Notes: generated by a model from the letters alone, not told the origin. 64,000 nucleotides of DNA from Streptomyces sp. CB03234 (GCF_001905885.1 NZ_LIYH01000004.1:434001-498000), one strand, 5' to 3'; numbered from the stretch's first letter, positions 25,801 through 33,957 are shown. Program-made: numbers and translations.

Positions 25801-27739
25801 GCCGGACCAGTTCATCACCCTCGCCGAGGAGACCGGCCACATCATGCCGCTCGGCGCCTGGGTGCTCGACCGCGCCGCGAGAGACGTCGCCCGCTGGCAG
25901 CGGGACCGTCCCCGTACCCCGCCCCTGTACCTCAACGTCAACGTCTCCGCACGCCAGTTCATCGACCCGAGCTTCATCGAGGTCGTCCAGCGCGTCGTCG
26001 ACACCTCCGGCCTCGCACGCGGCTCCCTCGTCCTGGAGATCACCGAGTCCGTCCTGATGCGCCGCGACGAGCAGATCAGGGCCACCATGCGGACGCTCAA
26101 GCGCCTCGGCGTCTCCATCGCGATCGACGACTTCGGTACGGGGTTCTCCTCGCTCAGCTACCTGCGCGAGTTCCCCATCGACGTACTGAAGGTCGACAAG
26201 TCGTTCATCGACGACATCGTCACGGACGGCCAGCAGGTCGCACTCGTCGAGGGCATCGTCCGCATCGCCGACGTCCTGGGCCTCCAGGTCATCGCCGAAG
26301 GCATCGAGAACGCCGGCCAGCGCGACCTGCTCGGCGCCATGGGCTGTCGCTTCGGCCAGGGATACCTCTTCGCCCGGCCGATGACCACCGACGAGGCCCG
26401 GCGCTACCTGTTCGTGGCCGGCGAGCGACAGGTGTCGCCGCTCACCGGCCGGCGCGGCGAGCGCCGGACCGTGACCCACCCGGTGGCGCGCGGCGAGCAG
26501 CGCGTCGGCGACCTGTCGCGCCTGCAGAAGACCAGCCGGATGTGCGACGCCGTCATCGACGAGGTGCACGGCCGGCGCATCCGCAGCGGCGACCACTGGC
26601 TGGCCGACTTCGCCTCCTGCAACTATCTCGGCTTCGACTTCGACCCCGAGATCATGGACGCCATCGCACCCCACGTACGCCGCTGGGGCACCCACCCCAG
26701 CTGGTCCCGGCTCATCGGCAACCCGCGCCTCTACACCGACATCGAGGAACGCCTCGCGGACCTGCTGCGCGCCCCGGACACCCTCCTGCTGCCGACCATC
26801 ACCCTCATCCACGCCTCCGTGATCCCCGTCCTCGCGGCGGGCGGCCAGGTGTGCGTGGAGGCCCGCGCCCACCGCACCATGTACGACGGGTGCCTCGTCG
26901 CCCGCGGACAGGGCGCGTCCGTACGGCGCTTCCACGGCGACCGCCCCGAGGACCTCGAGCAGCTGCTCGCCGCCGCCCCGCCAGGCGCGGCCCGCCTGGT
27001 CTGCATCGACGGCGTCAACAGCATGACCGGGAACCTCCCCGACCTGCCCCGCCTGGCCCGCATCTGCCGCGCCCACGAAGCCCTGCTGTACATCGACGAC
27101 GCCCATGGCTTCGGCATCATCGGCGAACGCGGTCCGGCTGAGACCTCGCCGTACGGCGCCAAGGGCAACAGCATCGTGCGCCACCTGGCCGAGTCGTACG
27201 ACGGCATCATCCTGGTCGCCGGGTTCTCCAAGTCGTACTCCTCGCTCCTGGCGTTCGTCACCGCGACCCCCGAGCTCAAGGCGCACCTGAAGGTCGCTGC
27301 CGGGCCCTACCTGTACTCCGGGCCCTCGCCGACGGCGTCGCTCGCGACCGTCCTCGCCGGATTCGACGTCAACGCACGGCGCGGCGACGCCATCCGCGCG
27401 GACCTCTACCGCAAGACCCACCGCGTCCTGGACCATGTGCGCGGCCTGGGCGTCGCCACGCCAAACACCGACGGCCTGCCCATCATCGAGATCCCGCTCG
27501 CCGACAGCTGGGACCTCGACGCCGTCGGGGACTTCCTGTGGGACCACGGCATCTACGTCACCCTCGCCGGCTACCCGCTCGTACCGCGCAAGCAGGTCGG
27601 CTTCCGCATCCAGATCACCGCGCTCAACTCCGACGAGGAGATCGAGCAGCTCAACCAGACGCTCACCGAACTGGCCGACCGCTTCCCGCTCCAGCAGAGT
27701 CTCGCCCCGGCCGAGCCACCCGAGGGGTGGGCGCCGTGA
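22868..27739 (+). CDS. Fusion: membrane GAF-PAS-GGDEF-EAL protein joined to PLP alpha-oxoamine synthase
   Basis: A 1,623-residue open frame. Residues about 36-345 hold eight or more membrane spans. About 355-610 is a GAF-like region split by a Pro/Ala/Gly insert (about 420-541). PAS follows at 635-750. GGDEF has an intact LGGDEF near 837. EAL keeps EALIRW, NVNVSARQF, EITES, IDDFGTG, KVDKSF and AEGIE (about 950-1180). After a 35-residue linker without a ribosome-binding site comes a complete fold-type I PLP enzyme (about 1215-1610) with FASCNYLGFD, DDAHGFG and the PLP lysine in GFSKSYSS near 1454, as in KBL, SPT and CqsA enzymes. It should make or break c-di-GMP and condense an acyl-CoA with an amino acid. 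Its stop overlaps a methyltransferase start. Confidence 0.85.
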   Translation: MEPITRLEHWLRPNGRRVPDRGPGPVTGRKKPPVSAHRLMVAYVFFVMPFTVVYLTVPERHTSMWAVIGLAGVVAILIGIRLHRPARRWPWLMLAAANLTFTAGDTTYNILEAVGQTNPFPSIADVLYLSTYPLFAAGLFGFIRYRTESRDLASLLDALILTSGVALLSWVHLINPLTRAEGQTWIQQAAALAYPLGDVLILAMLVRLLTLGGTRERSVQLLALGTFGMLTSDVLYGLLQLQGTWRVGTYMDLGWVVFFTAWGLAALHPSMVRLTEQVPQPGPGLAKRRLAVLAGASLIAPAILLSEALLGTVRDAAVIAVFSAVMFLLVMARLWELVSQHRRAVTRERSLRVAAASLVGAVTPRDVARCVEEAATTLFGPGVQHEAVLLAVDADRRLRPVTSSGRPWTRHLDIPADALGTVGTPAPLPTGTPPDPEAPPPAVTPPPDTTPGPGAPRPAGAPAREGRPTPAGAPGRAGEAPRAGRGAGSPPVAGAPAPAGPSPLAGAPGSAGAPGPVGRGTGEAPPAGAPGAGRDAGRDAPYAATRLVDGTRLLDVDALGPEAAAALAPATRVMLSPLTFEAPQAVNPLIGALLVAGPRRRLEQLGVSVESLASQAALALERVGLSEEINRRRSEAYFRTLVHNASDVILIVDDDDTVRYASPSAQGMFGGALLSGTPLARLVDEQDRDRAARTLRRVRAGNARDVHDDWCVLRSDDQRLNVEVRASNLRHEQTVHGIVLTLRDVTEQRELERELTHRAFHDSLTGLPNRVLLLERLERALLRGRRDATLTCVLFVDLDDFKVVNDMMGHSVGDELLVAVARRLTAALRRTDTAARLGGDEFAILMEGARGPEDAERLAAQVVAALDEPFRLTTGATSVSACVGVATARDSDEAEELLGHADLALYAAKTAGKGQWQRFRPDLHAGMVERHELQAGLDSAINEEAFALRYQPVVEINGGAVAGFEALIRWPRRRGLVPPDQFITLAEETGHIMPLGAWVLDRAARDVARWQRDRPRTPPLYLNVNVSARQFIDPSFIEVVQRVVDTSGLARGSLVLEITESVLMRRDEQIRATMRTLKRLGVSIAIDDFGTGFSSLSYLREFPIDVLKVDKSFIDDIVTDGQQVALVEGIVRIADVLGLQVIAEGIENAGQRDLLGAMGCRFGQGYLFARPMTTDEARRYLFVAGERQVSPLTGRRGERRTVTHPVARGEQRVGDLSRLQKTSRMCDAVIDEVHGRRIRSGDHWLADFASCNYLGFDFDPEIMDAIAPHVRRWGTHPSWSRLIGNPRLYTDIEERLADLLRAPDTLLLPTITLIHASVIPVLAAGGQVCVEARAHRTMYDGCLVARGQGASVRRFHGDRPEDLEQLLAAAPPGAARLVCIDGVNSMTGNLPDLPRLARICRAHEALLYIDDAHGFGIIGERGPAETSPYGAKGNSIVRHLAESYDGIILVAGFSKSYSSLLAFVTATPELKAHLKVAAGPYLYSGPSPTASLATVLAGFDVNARRGDAIRADLYRKTHRVLDHVRGLGVATPNTDGLPIIEIPLADSWDLDAVGDFLWDHGIYVTLAGYPLVPRKQVGFRIQITALNSDEEIEQLNQTLTELADRFPLQQSLAPAEPPEGWAP

Positions 27740-28524
27740 CCGACCCCCGCCACGACGACGGCCAGGTGCCCCACCGCCGCCACCACGCCCGCCGCTTCAA
27801 CGCCGACGCGGACTGGGACCAGTGGCCGGTCACCGCCTACCTGGCCGAGAACTACCGGCGGATGCACGCCTCCGACGCGACTGTCATCCGCCACCACGCC
27901 GGCTTCTACCGGCAGTTCCCCGCCGACGGCGTCGGACGCGGCCTGGAGTTCGGCGCCGGGCCGAACCTGTACCCGCTGATGGTCGCCGCGGCCGTCACCC
28001 GCCGTATCGACGCCCTGGAGCCCAGCGCCGCCAACGTCGCCTACCTGGCCGGGCAACTGGACCGCCCCGACGCCGGCTGGGACACGTTCTACGCCCTGTG
28101 CCGCAGCCTCGATCCGCGCCTGCCCGAAAGCCTCACCGAGGCCCTCTCCCGGGTACGGGTGCTGCACGCCGACGCGACCGCCGTCCCGGCCGGCGCCTAC
28201 GACCTCGCGTCGATGAACTTCGTCGCCGAGAGCGTCACCGAGGACGCGGACGAATTCGCCGAGCTGTGCGGGCTGTTCATCCACTCCGTACACCCCGGGG
28301 GACACCTCGTCGCCGCGTTCATGGAGAACATGCCGAGCTACCACATCGGCGCCGGCCTGGTCTGGCCCGCCTTCCCGGTGGACACCGCGGCGGTACGGCA
28401 CGTCTTCGCCCCGTACACCGAGAGACTGCGGATCACCCGTGTCGACAAGGACCCCACACTGCCGGACTACGGGGACACGGGCATGGTGCTCCTCCAGGCG
28501 GTCCGCATCCCCGTGGACGAGTGA
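27736..28524 (+). CDS. SAM-dependent methyltransferase coupled to the fusion gene
   Basis: A 262-residue class I methyltransferase. Motif I is GLEFGAGPNLYP (about residues 60-70), followed by IDALEPSAANVAYL; the central MNFVAESVTED and GGHLVAAFMEN segments recall the NNMT/PNMT/TEMT small-molecule N-methyltransferases. The GTG at 27736 overlaps the stop of the fusion gene (GTGA), so the two are translated together. A natural reading is that it methylates the amino-ketone or amino-alcohol derived from the oxoamine synthase product; this is inference. Confidence 0.85.
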   Translation: MTDPRHDDGQVPHRRHHARRFNADADWDQWPVTAYLAENYRRMHASDATVIRHHAGFYRQFPADGVGRGLEFGAGPNLYPLMVAAAVTRRIDALEPSAANVAYLAGQLDRPDAGWDTFYALCRSLDPRLPESLTEALSRVRVLHADATAVPAGAYDLASMNFVAESVTEDADEFAELCGLFIHSVHPGGHLVAAFMENMPSYHIGAGLVWPAFPVDTAAVRHVFAPYTERLRITRVDKDPTLPDYGDTGMVLLQAVRIPVDE

Positions 28525-28530
28525 CCGGGC

Positions 28531-29634
28531 TCAGCGGTTCAGCAACTCCCGGTAGAGGCGGGCGTACCGCGCCGCGAACCGCTCCGGCCCGAAGCGCTCC
28601 TCCACCGTGGCACGGCCCTGCTCGGAGAGCACCTGCCACCAGTGCGGCCGGTCCAGCAGCTGCCGCAGCAGATGGCCGGTACGGCGCGCGTCGCCGACCG
28701 GCGCCCGCAGCACGGTGTCACCGAGCGCGGCGAACTGCGGATGGTCACCGAGGATGACCGGACGGCCGGTGCTCAGCGCCTCCAGAACGGTCAGCGGGAC
28801 GTCCGACCTGACGCCCAGCACACGCGGCACGAACAGCAGCACGTCCGCCGACGCCACCAGCTCCCGCATGTCCGGTACGTACCCCAGGATTTCCAAGTCC
28901 CGCAACCCCTCGCGCTCCGCCAGCGCACGCACCGACGCGTCCGGCGCCCGGACGTGGTGACCGGTGCGGGAGCGCAGCACCAGCGTCAGCCGGAACCGCG
29001 CCCCGGCCCTGGCCGCCACGCCGGCCGCCATGACGGCCTCCTCCATGCCGCCGTGCGGGCCGTGGTGGCCGATGACCAGCACCCTGGGCGTGGTGCCCGA
29101 CGGGCGGGGCGTGTACGGCCACCGGTCCAGCCGCACCACCGGCGGGACGACCAGCACCTGGCCGAAGCCCGCGGCGCTCAGCACCTTGGCGGTCGCGGAG
29201 GACAGCGCCACCGTCTGGCCGAGCGGGCGCGACCGGCGCAGCAGCCGTGGGTCCTGCACCCCCGGGACGGTGTGCAGCACCGGCTTGCCGCGCAGCAGTG
29301 GCGGCCACAGCCGGGAGAACAGCGGAAAGCCGTCGTCGACGGCCAGCACCGCGTGGACGAGATCGACGCGGCGGGCCAGTACGGCGCCGGCGGCGGCCAT
29401 CTGGAGCCGATGCGGGAGCCGGGGCGGGCCGTCCGGGGCGGGCAGTGGCACCGGCCGGCCGCGCTCGACGGGTCGCGGGCCGCCCCGGCGCGGCCACCGG
29501 GCGAACCAGGTGAAGTCCGCGTCCGTCACCGCGTCCGCGACGGCCGCTGCCAGCTGGGTGTCCGCCCCGTCCTCGCGGTCGAGCGGGCCACTGGCCAGCA
29601 GCAGGACGCGCGGGCGGTGCGCTCCGGTGCTCAT
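28531..29634 (-). CDS. GT4-type glycosyltransferase
   Basis: A 367-residue GT-B fold glycosyltransferase of group 1. An N-terminal acceptor domain (VLLLASGPLDREDGADTQ) is followed by a C-terminal nucleotide-sugar domain with the usual EILGYVPDMRELVASADVLLFVP and SDVPLTVLEALSTGRPVI segments, the latter containing the conserved glutamate. Its ATG overlaps the stop of a small repeat-tailed ORF (ATGA). It ends 7 nt from the end of the convergent methyltransferase gene. Sugar and acceptor unknown. Confidence 0.87.
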   Translation of the reverse strand: MSTGAHRPRVLLLASGPLDREDGADTQLAAAVADAVTDADFTWFARWPRRGGPRPVERGRPVPLPAPDGPPRLPHRLQMAAAGAVLARRVDLVHAVLAVDDGFPLFSRLWPPLLRGKPVLHTVPGVQDPRLLRRSRPLGQTVALSSATAKVLSAAGFGQVLVVPPVVRLDRWPYTPRPSGTTPRVLVIGHHGPHGGMEEAVMAAGVAARAGARFRLTLVLRSRTGHHVRAPDASVRALAEREGLRDLEILGYVPDMRELVASADVLLFVPRVLGVRSDVPLTVLEALSTGRPVILGDHPQFAALGDTVLRAPVGDARRTGHLLRQLLDRPHWWQVLSEQGRATVEERFGPERFAARYARLYRELLNR

Positions 29635-30014
29635 GGCCGGACCGTGAACGAGGACGAGGTGAGGGACGAGGTGAGGGACGAGGAGAGGGACGAGGAGAGG
29701 GACGAGGAGAGGGACGAGGAGAGGGACGAGGAGGTGACGGCGTTCCCGGGCCGGTGGACCCAGCACCGGACCGGGAACGCCGACGACGCGATGCCGAAGG
29801 CCGTCGGCGCGCGGGCGTCGCGCGGCACCGGCGCGTACACCAGCAGCGGCTCGGCGGCCGGTCTCGGCATCGCTTCCCCGGGGGTGGTGGCCGCAGCGCG
29901 GAGCGTCCGCATCCGCCCGCGGGCCTGCGGCCACCCGACATGGATCGTGGTCACGTGGCCGTGCCCCACGCCGAGGACGAGGGGGACGGCGAGCACGCGA
30001 AGGAGGGCGAGCAT
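29631..30014 (-). CDS. Small secreted-like ORF with Ser-Ser-Ser-Leu repeat tail, coupled to the glycosyltransferase
   Basis: A possible 127-residue protein with a hydrophobic start (MLALLRVLAVPLVLGVGHG), a middle part with FGIASSAFPVRCWVHR, and a C-terminal tail in which four-residue Ser/Leu and Ser/Thr units repeat, encoded by 12-bp tandem DNA repeats. In its favour, the TGA overlaps the glycosyltransferase ATG by 4 nt, a typical coupled junction. Against it, no ribosome-binding site is seen before the ATG at 30014 and the start may be elsewhere. No family recognised. Confidence 0.42.
   Translation of the reverse strand: MLALLRVLAVPLVLGVGHGHVTTIHVGWPQARGRMRTLRAAATTPGEAMPRPAAEPLLVYAPVPRDARAPTAFGIASSAFPVRCWVHRPGNAVTSSSLSSSLSSSLSSSLSSSLTSSLTSSSFTVRP
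29653..29735. repeat. 12-bp tandem repeat array
   Basis: Two units of GACGAGGTGAGG are followed by four of GACGAGGAGAGG and a partial seventh. The period of 12 preserves reading frame. The array encodes the Ser/Leu tail of the small ORF on the minus strand just upstream of the glycosyltransferase start. Confidence 0.9.
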
Positions 30015-30552
30015 GCCGTGAGGCAGCGCCCAGTACGGCCTACGGGCCGTGTGTGAGGGACTTGCAGCGCTACCGGCTGGACCGCCGTCGGAACCGTCGT
30101 CGCGACCGCGTGCCGTGGCGCGCGAGGTGATGGCGCGGGCCCGGCGGCGACGCGGCGCGGAACACGGCCTGCGCATCGTCATGCAGCGTGCGGTCGGGGC
30201 GGGCACCAGGCGGTCGGAGGCCCTGCGGGCGGGATGCCGCCCGGGGTGTCGCACGGGACGGGGACCGGACCGGTCGGCGGCCGGCGCTGCGGCGACAGGC
30301 CAGTCGGTCACCCGCCGCAGCGGGTGCGGGACATAGGGCGCCGGATCACGGCTCGCCTGGGCGGAGGACACGGGGACCTCTTCCTGCGACATGCCTGCCA
30401 GGAACTGGCCTGCTGTTTTCCATCCGTAGCACACCCCCCATGGCCAGTCAATTCGGAAGAGGAAATCCATGGAAAGTGCTGGGAGGTTATGCGTGAGGGA
30501 TCGGCTCGGGTACGTTGCCGCCACGTCAGGAGCCAGGACTAGAATTCAGTTC
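30015..30552. other. 538-nt region without a supportable gene
   Basis: Open frames here are Arg/Ala/Gly-rich and look like GC shadows. Near the right end are two good ribosome-binding sequences: GGAAGAGGAAA before an in-frame ATG at 30469, and GGGAGG before a 17-codon ORF at 30490-30542 that overlaps the leader of the GH15 gene. These raise the possibility of a leader peptide or an N-terminally longer GH15 protein. Confidence 0.4.
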
Positions 30553-32421
30553 ATGGCCGGGCGAATCGAGGACTACGCCCTCATCGGAGACCTTGAAACG
30601 GCGGCCCTGGTCGGGAAGGACGGGGCGATCGACTGGCTGTGTGTGCCCCGTTTCGATTCGCCCGCCTGTTTCGCCGCGCTGCTCGGCGGCGAGGACAACG
30701 GCCGCTGGCGCATCGCGCCCGCCGGGGCGGAGACGTGCAGCCGACGCGCCTACCTCCCCGACACACTCGTGCTCGAGTCGGTCTGGGAGACCGTCGGCGG
30801 GACAGCGAAGGTCACCGACTTCATGCCGCCCCGAGGCGGCCTTCCCCAGGTCGTACGGAGGGTGGAGGGCGTGTCCGGGCGGGTCGACATGCGCGGGGAC
30901 CTGAGGCTGCGCTTCGACAACGGGCGGATCGTCCCCTGGACCCGTACGGTCGACGGCCGGACGGTCGCCGCGGTCGCGGGACCCGACTCGGCGCTGCTGC
31001 GGGCCGACGCCCCCGTGGACATGTCCGTCACCAAGTCCCGTACCTCCTGCGCGTTCTCCGTGTCGGCGGGGGAGCGGGTCACCTTCGTACTCCGCTGGAG
31101 CCCTTCGCACATTCCCGCACTCGCGGGCGCCGACCCCGGGGCCGCACTCGACGGCACTCTGGAATTCTGGCGCAATTGGGCGGCCAAATGCCTCTACCAG
31201 GGGCCGTGGCGCGATGTCGTCGTGCGTTCCCTCATCACCCTCAAAGCGCTCACCTACGAACCCACCGGCGGAATTGTCGCGGCCGTCACCTCGTCCCTCC
31301 CGGAATGCCTGGGCGGAGAACGCAACTGGGACTACCGGTTCTGCTGGCTGCGCGATTCCACCTTCACGCTCTCGTGCCTGCTGCGCTCCGGATACCGGGA
31401 GGAGGCCGTCGCCTGGAAGGACTGGCTGGTGCGCGCCATCGCGGGCGAACCGTCCGACCTCCAGCCGCTCTACGGAGTCGCCGGCCAGCGGCGGCTCGTC
31501 GAGACGGCCGCCCCCTGGCTGTCCGGTTACGAGGACTCCCGGCCCGTACGGTTCGGCAACGCCGCCGTCGGCCAGCTCCAGCTCGACGTGTACGGCGAGG
31601 TCCTCAACACCGTCTACTCGGCGCTGCGGGCCGGAGTCGCCATCGACGTCCAGGTGTGGCGCCTGATCGCCTCGTTCATGGAGTACCTGGAGAAGCACTG
31701 GCGGGAGCCGGACGCGGGACTGTGGGAAGTACGGGGCCCCCGGCGGCACTTCGTCCACTCCAAGATCATGTCGTGGGTCGCGGCCGACCGCGCCCTGCGC
31801 ATGGCCCGGGTCGCCGGACTGCGCGGCTCGGCCGAGCGCTGGCGCGCGCTGCGGCAGGAGATCCGCAAGGACGTCCTGCACCACGGCTGGGACGGCGAAC
31901 TCGGCTGCTTCGTGCAGTACTACGGCTCACGGCGGATCGACGCGGCGGCCCTGCTCATGCCCCGGCTCGGCTTCCTCCCCCCGGACGACCGGCGGCTGCA
32001 CAGCACGCTGGAGGCCACCCGGCTGCTCGACGACCACGGCTTCCTGCGGCGGTACGCCGACTCGGGCGGCGACGACCGGGTGCACGAGGTCGACGGACTG
32101 TACGGCGGCGAGGGCACGTTCCTGGCCTGCTCGCTCTGGTTCGCGGACTCCCTGGCCCTCACCGGCCGCCGTGAGGAGGCCCGGGAGCAGTTCGAACGCG
32201 TCCTGGCGGTACGCAACGACGTCGGGCTGCTGTCGGAGGAGTGGGACCCCGTGGCCGGCCGCCAGCTCGGCAACCTGCCCCAGGCCTTCAGCCATGTGGC
32301 ACTGGTCAACACGGCGTTCGCCCTGCACGGCACCCGCACGGGGAGCCGCAACGGCACCGGCGGCCGGCACGGCGACGGGAGCCGCGCGGAGAGCGGCTCC
32401 CGTGTGCGGGCGGCCCGCTGA
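30553..32421 (+). CDS. GH15-family glucoamylase/trehalase-like enzyme
   Basis: A 622-residue cytoplasmic glycoside hydrolase of family 15. The bacterial N-terminal beta domain starts IEDYALIGDLETAALVGKDG and carries AIDWLCVPRFDSPACFA. The (alpha/alpha)6 barrel follows, with GGERNWDYRFCWLRDSTF (the general-acid region), PLYGVAGQRRLVE, and a late LLSEEWDPVAGRQLGNLPQAFSH containing the second carboxylate. Members hydrolyse alpha-1,4 glucans or, in actinobacteria, trehalose. The ATG at 30553 matches the family start, although a better ribosome-binding site precedes an in-frame ATG at 30469, which would add 28 residues. No signal peptide. Confidence 0.88.
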   Translation: MAGRIEDYALIGDLETAALVGKDGAIDWLCVPRFDSPACFAALLGGEDNGRWRIAPAGAETCSRRAYLPDTLVLESVWETVGGTAKVTDFMPPRGGLPQVVRRVEGVSGRVDMRGDLRLRFDNGRIVPWTRTVDGRTVAAVAGPDSALLRADAPVDMSVTKSRTSCAFSVSAGERVTFVLRWSPSHIPALAGADPGAALDGTLEFWRNWAAKCLYQGPWRDVVVRSLITLKALTYEPTGGIVAAVTSSLPECLGGERNWDYRFCWLRDSTFTLSCLLRSGYREEAVAWKDWLVRAIAGEPSDLQPLYGVAGQRRLVETAAPWLSGYEDSRPVRFGNAAVGQLQLDVYGEVLNTVYSALRAGVAIDVQVWRLIASFMEYLEKHWREPDAGLWEVRGPRRHFVHSKIMSWVAADRALRMARVAGLRGSAERWRALRQEIRKDVLHHGWDGELGCFVQYYGSRRIDAAALLMPRLGFLPPDDRRLHSTLEATRLLDDHGFLRRYADSGGDDRVHEVDGLYGGEGTFLACSLWFADSLALTGRREEAREQFERVLAVRNDVGLLSEEWDPVAGRQLGNLPQAFSHVALVNTAFALHGTRTGSRNGTGGRHGDGSRAESGSRVRAAR

Positions 32422-32433
32422 GGGCATCGCCCG

Positions 32434-33957
32434 TCATGTGCCGTTGGTCGCGTCGGGCTCTCTCTGCCGACGCAGCACGGCCGCACCGGCCAAGGCCGCG
32501 GCCAGCGCGGCGGACATCACCGCCGCGGCGCTCGCCCAGGCGTACGGCGCGCCCACACTGCCACCCAGCGGGTCGAAGTCGCTTCCGCCCGCCACCGCGT
32601 GCAGGGCGACCACCCCGATGGCCGTCGCTCCCGCGGCCGCCCATACTCGCACGGTGTCCCGCACGCCGAGCCACAGCCCGAGTACCAGGCACAGCACGGT
32701 CACGGCGAAGGCCAGGGTGTCGGCGTTCCCGCCGGACCGCAGCCCCGCGAGGTCCGTCGGCAGGTGGATGACGCCGCAGGCGAACAGGGCGGCCGCCGCG
32801 GGCCACCGCAGGCCGGAACGCAGGGCGGGGGAGGCCGACTCGCGGGCCAGGTCGGCCACGGTGACCGGCTGCTCCAGCGACGGAGTCACCGAAGCGGACC
32901 GCGGCGGACGGACGTTGGGGTTCTCCGGTACGGCGATGGGGCCCTCACCCGCCTTCATGGCGGGACCGGGTGCCGACGCGGAGGCCGCCGCCGGCGCCGG
33001 CCGCGCGCCTGCGTCACCGGTGCCGAGGATGCTCACCAGTTCGGCGACGTCCTCGATGGGTCTGCCGACGGCCGCGGCACGCAGCGCCGTATCGGCCTCG
33101 TCGAGCGGGTGGCCTGCCTCGTTCAGCATGGCGACCAGCTGCCGTACCTCTTCCAGGGGCCGGACCACCGCGGCCGCGCGCAGCGCCTCGTCGGCCGGGC
33201 TGGAGACCGCTCCTGTGCTCTTGAGCAGGGCCACCAGCGCGGCGACCTCCTCCAGCGGCCGGTAGGTGGCCGCCGTCCAGAGCAGTGTCCTTATGGGCTC
33301 GTCGCTGTCGTCGCCGTCCGCGCCGGCGCTCTTGGAGCCGGCGAGAACGGCATCCACCAGCGCGGCGTCCACCGGCCCGGCGGCGGCGCGCACGGCGTCG
33401 GCGGTACGTGTGGCGTCCGTGGACGCCGCGTCCGCCTCCGCCTCCCTCTCCGCCTCCGTGTTCCTGTCCGTGTCCCTGCCGGTGGGTGTGGGTGCGGCGG
33501 GCGCGGACCCGGTCGCCCGCTCGGTCACGGCGGGAGGCACCGCCTCCGGGCGCGCGGCCTCGAACGGCGGGTTCTCCGGGCGCGGCGGCACGGTGCCGGG
33601 GAAGCCGGCGGTGAAGGACCCGCTCCCGGGGCGCGGGGCATCCGGGTACGTGCCGTTCGCGTCCGTACCGCTCCGGTACGTGCCGTTCGCGTCCGTGCCG
33701 TTTGTGTACGTGCCGTTCGTGTGCACCGTCCTGGACTGCGCGGTCCCGGCATGCGGGTCGGCCGGGTGCGCGGTCTCGACGGGCGTTTCGCCGGCCGGTG
33801 ACGCGGCACCGAGCCGTACGGCGTCCGCGTACGCGGCGTCGACGGGTGTGGTGGCGGGCGGGGTGACCGGGCCGGTGGCGGGGTCGGGCGGACCGGGCGG
33901 CTTCGCCCGGTCAGGGACCGCCGCCCTGGCGGGAGTTGTGGGGTCGTCGGTTGTCAT
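32434..33957 (-). CDS. Repeat-containing membrane protein, unknown
   Basis: A 507-residue protein in three parts. Residues 1 to about 210 are low-complexity and hydrophilic, including an Asn-Gly-Thr-rich array. About 215-345 holds three to four helical repeats of about 38 residues with the core RPLEEVxxLVxxL (YRPLEEVAALVALL, VRPLEEVRQLVAML, GRPIEDVAELVSIL). The rest has about five membrane spans ending in RRQREPDATNGT. ATG 33957 follows CGGAG. It is divergent from the peptide operon. Similar streptomycete proteins with RPLEEV repeats exist to my memory, but no function is known to me. Confidence 0.75.
   Translation of the reverse strand: MTTDDPTTPARAAVPDRAKPPGPPDPATGPVTPPATTPVDAAYADAVRLGAASPAGETPVETAHPADPHAGTAQSRTVHTNGTYTNGTDANGTYRSGTDANGTYPDAPRPGSGSFTAGFPGTVPPRPENPPFEAARPEAVPPAVTERATGSAPAAPTPTGRDTDRNTEAEREAEADAASTDATRTADAVRAAAGPVDAALVDAVLAGSKSAGADGDDSDEPIRTLLWTAATYRPLEEVAALVALLKSTGAVSSPADEALRAAAVVRPLEEVRQLVAMLNEAGHPLDEADTALRAAAVGRPIEDVAELVSILGTGDAGARPAPAAASASAPGPAMKAGEGPIAVPENPNVRPPRSASVTPSLEQPVTVADLARESASPALRSGLRWPAAAALFACGVIHLPTDLAGLRSGGNADTLAFAVTVLCLVLGLWLGVRDTVRVWAAAGATAIGVVALHAVAGGSDFDPLGGSVGAPYAWASAAAVMSAALAAALAGAAVLRRQREPDATNGT
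33648..33724. repeat. 30-bp direct repeats inside the repeat-protein gene
   Basis: Two 30-bp units (33648-33677 and 33678-33707) plus a partial third, each starting ACGTGCCGTTCG, encode the Asn-Gly-Thr-Tyr-type peptide repeat. The multiple-of-three period keeps the frame. Confidence 0.75.

Noticed and set aside
22067..27547. A 1,826-codon open frame on the minus strand
   Set aside because: Only its last 236 codons (the TetR gene) are real; the rest is the GC-rich antisense shadow of the GGDEF-EAL/oxoamine synthase gene, with biased His/Val/Gln/Gly content.
29653..29735. Possible CRISPR array
   Set aside because: Units are contiguous 12-mers without spacers, so it is a coding tandem repeat.
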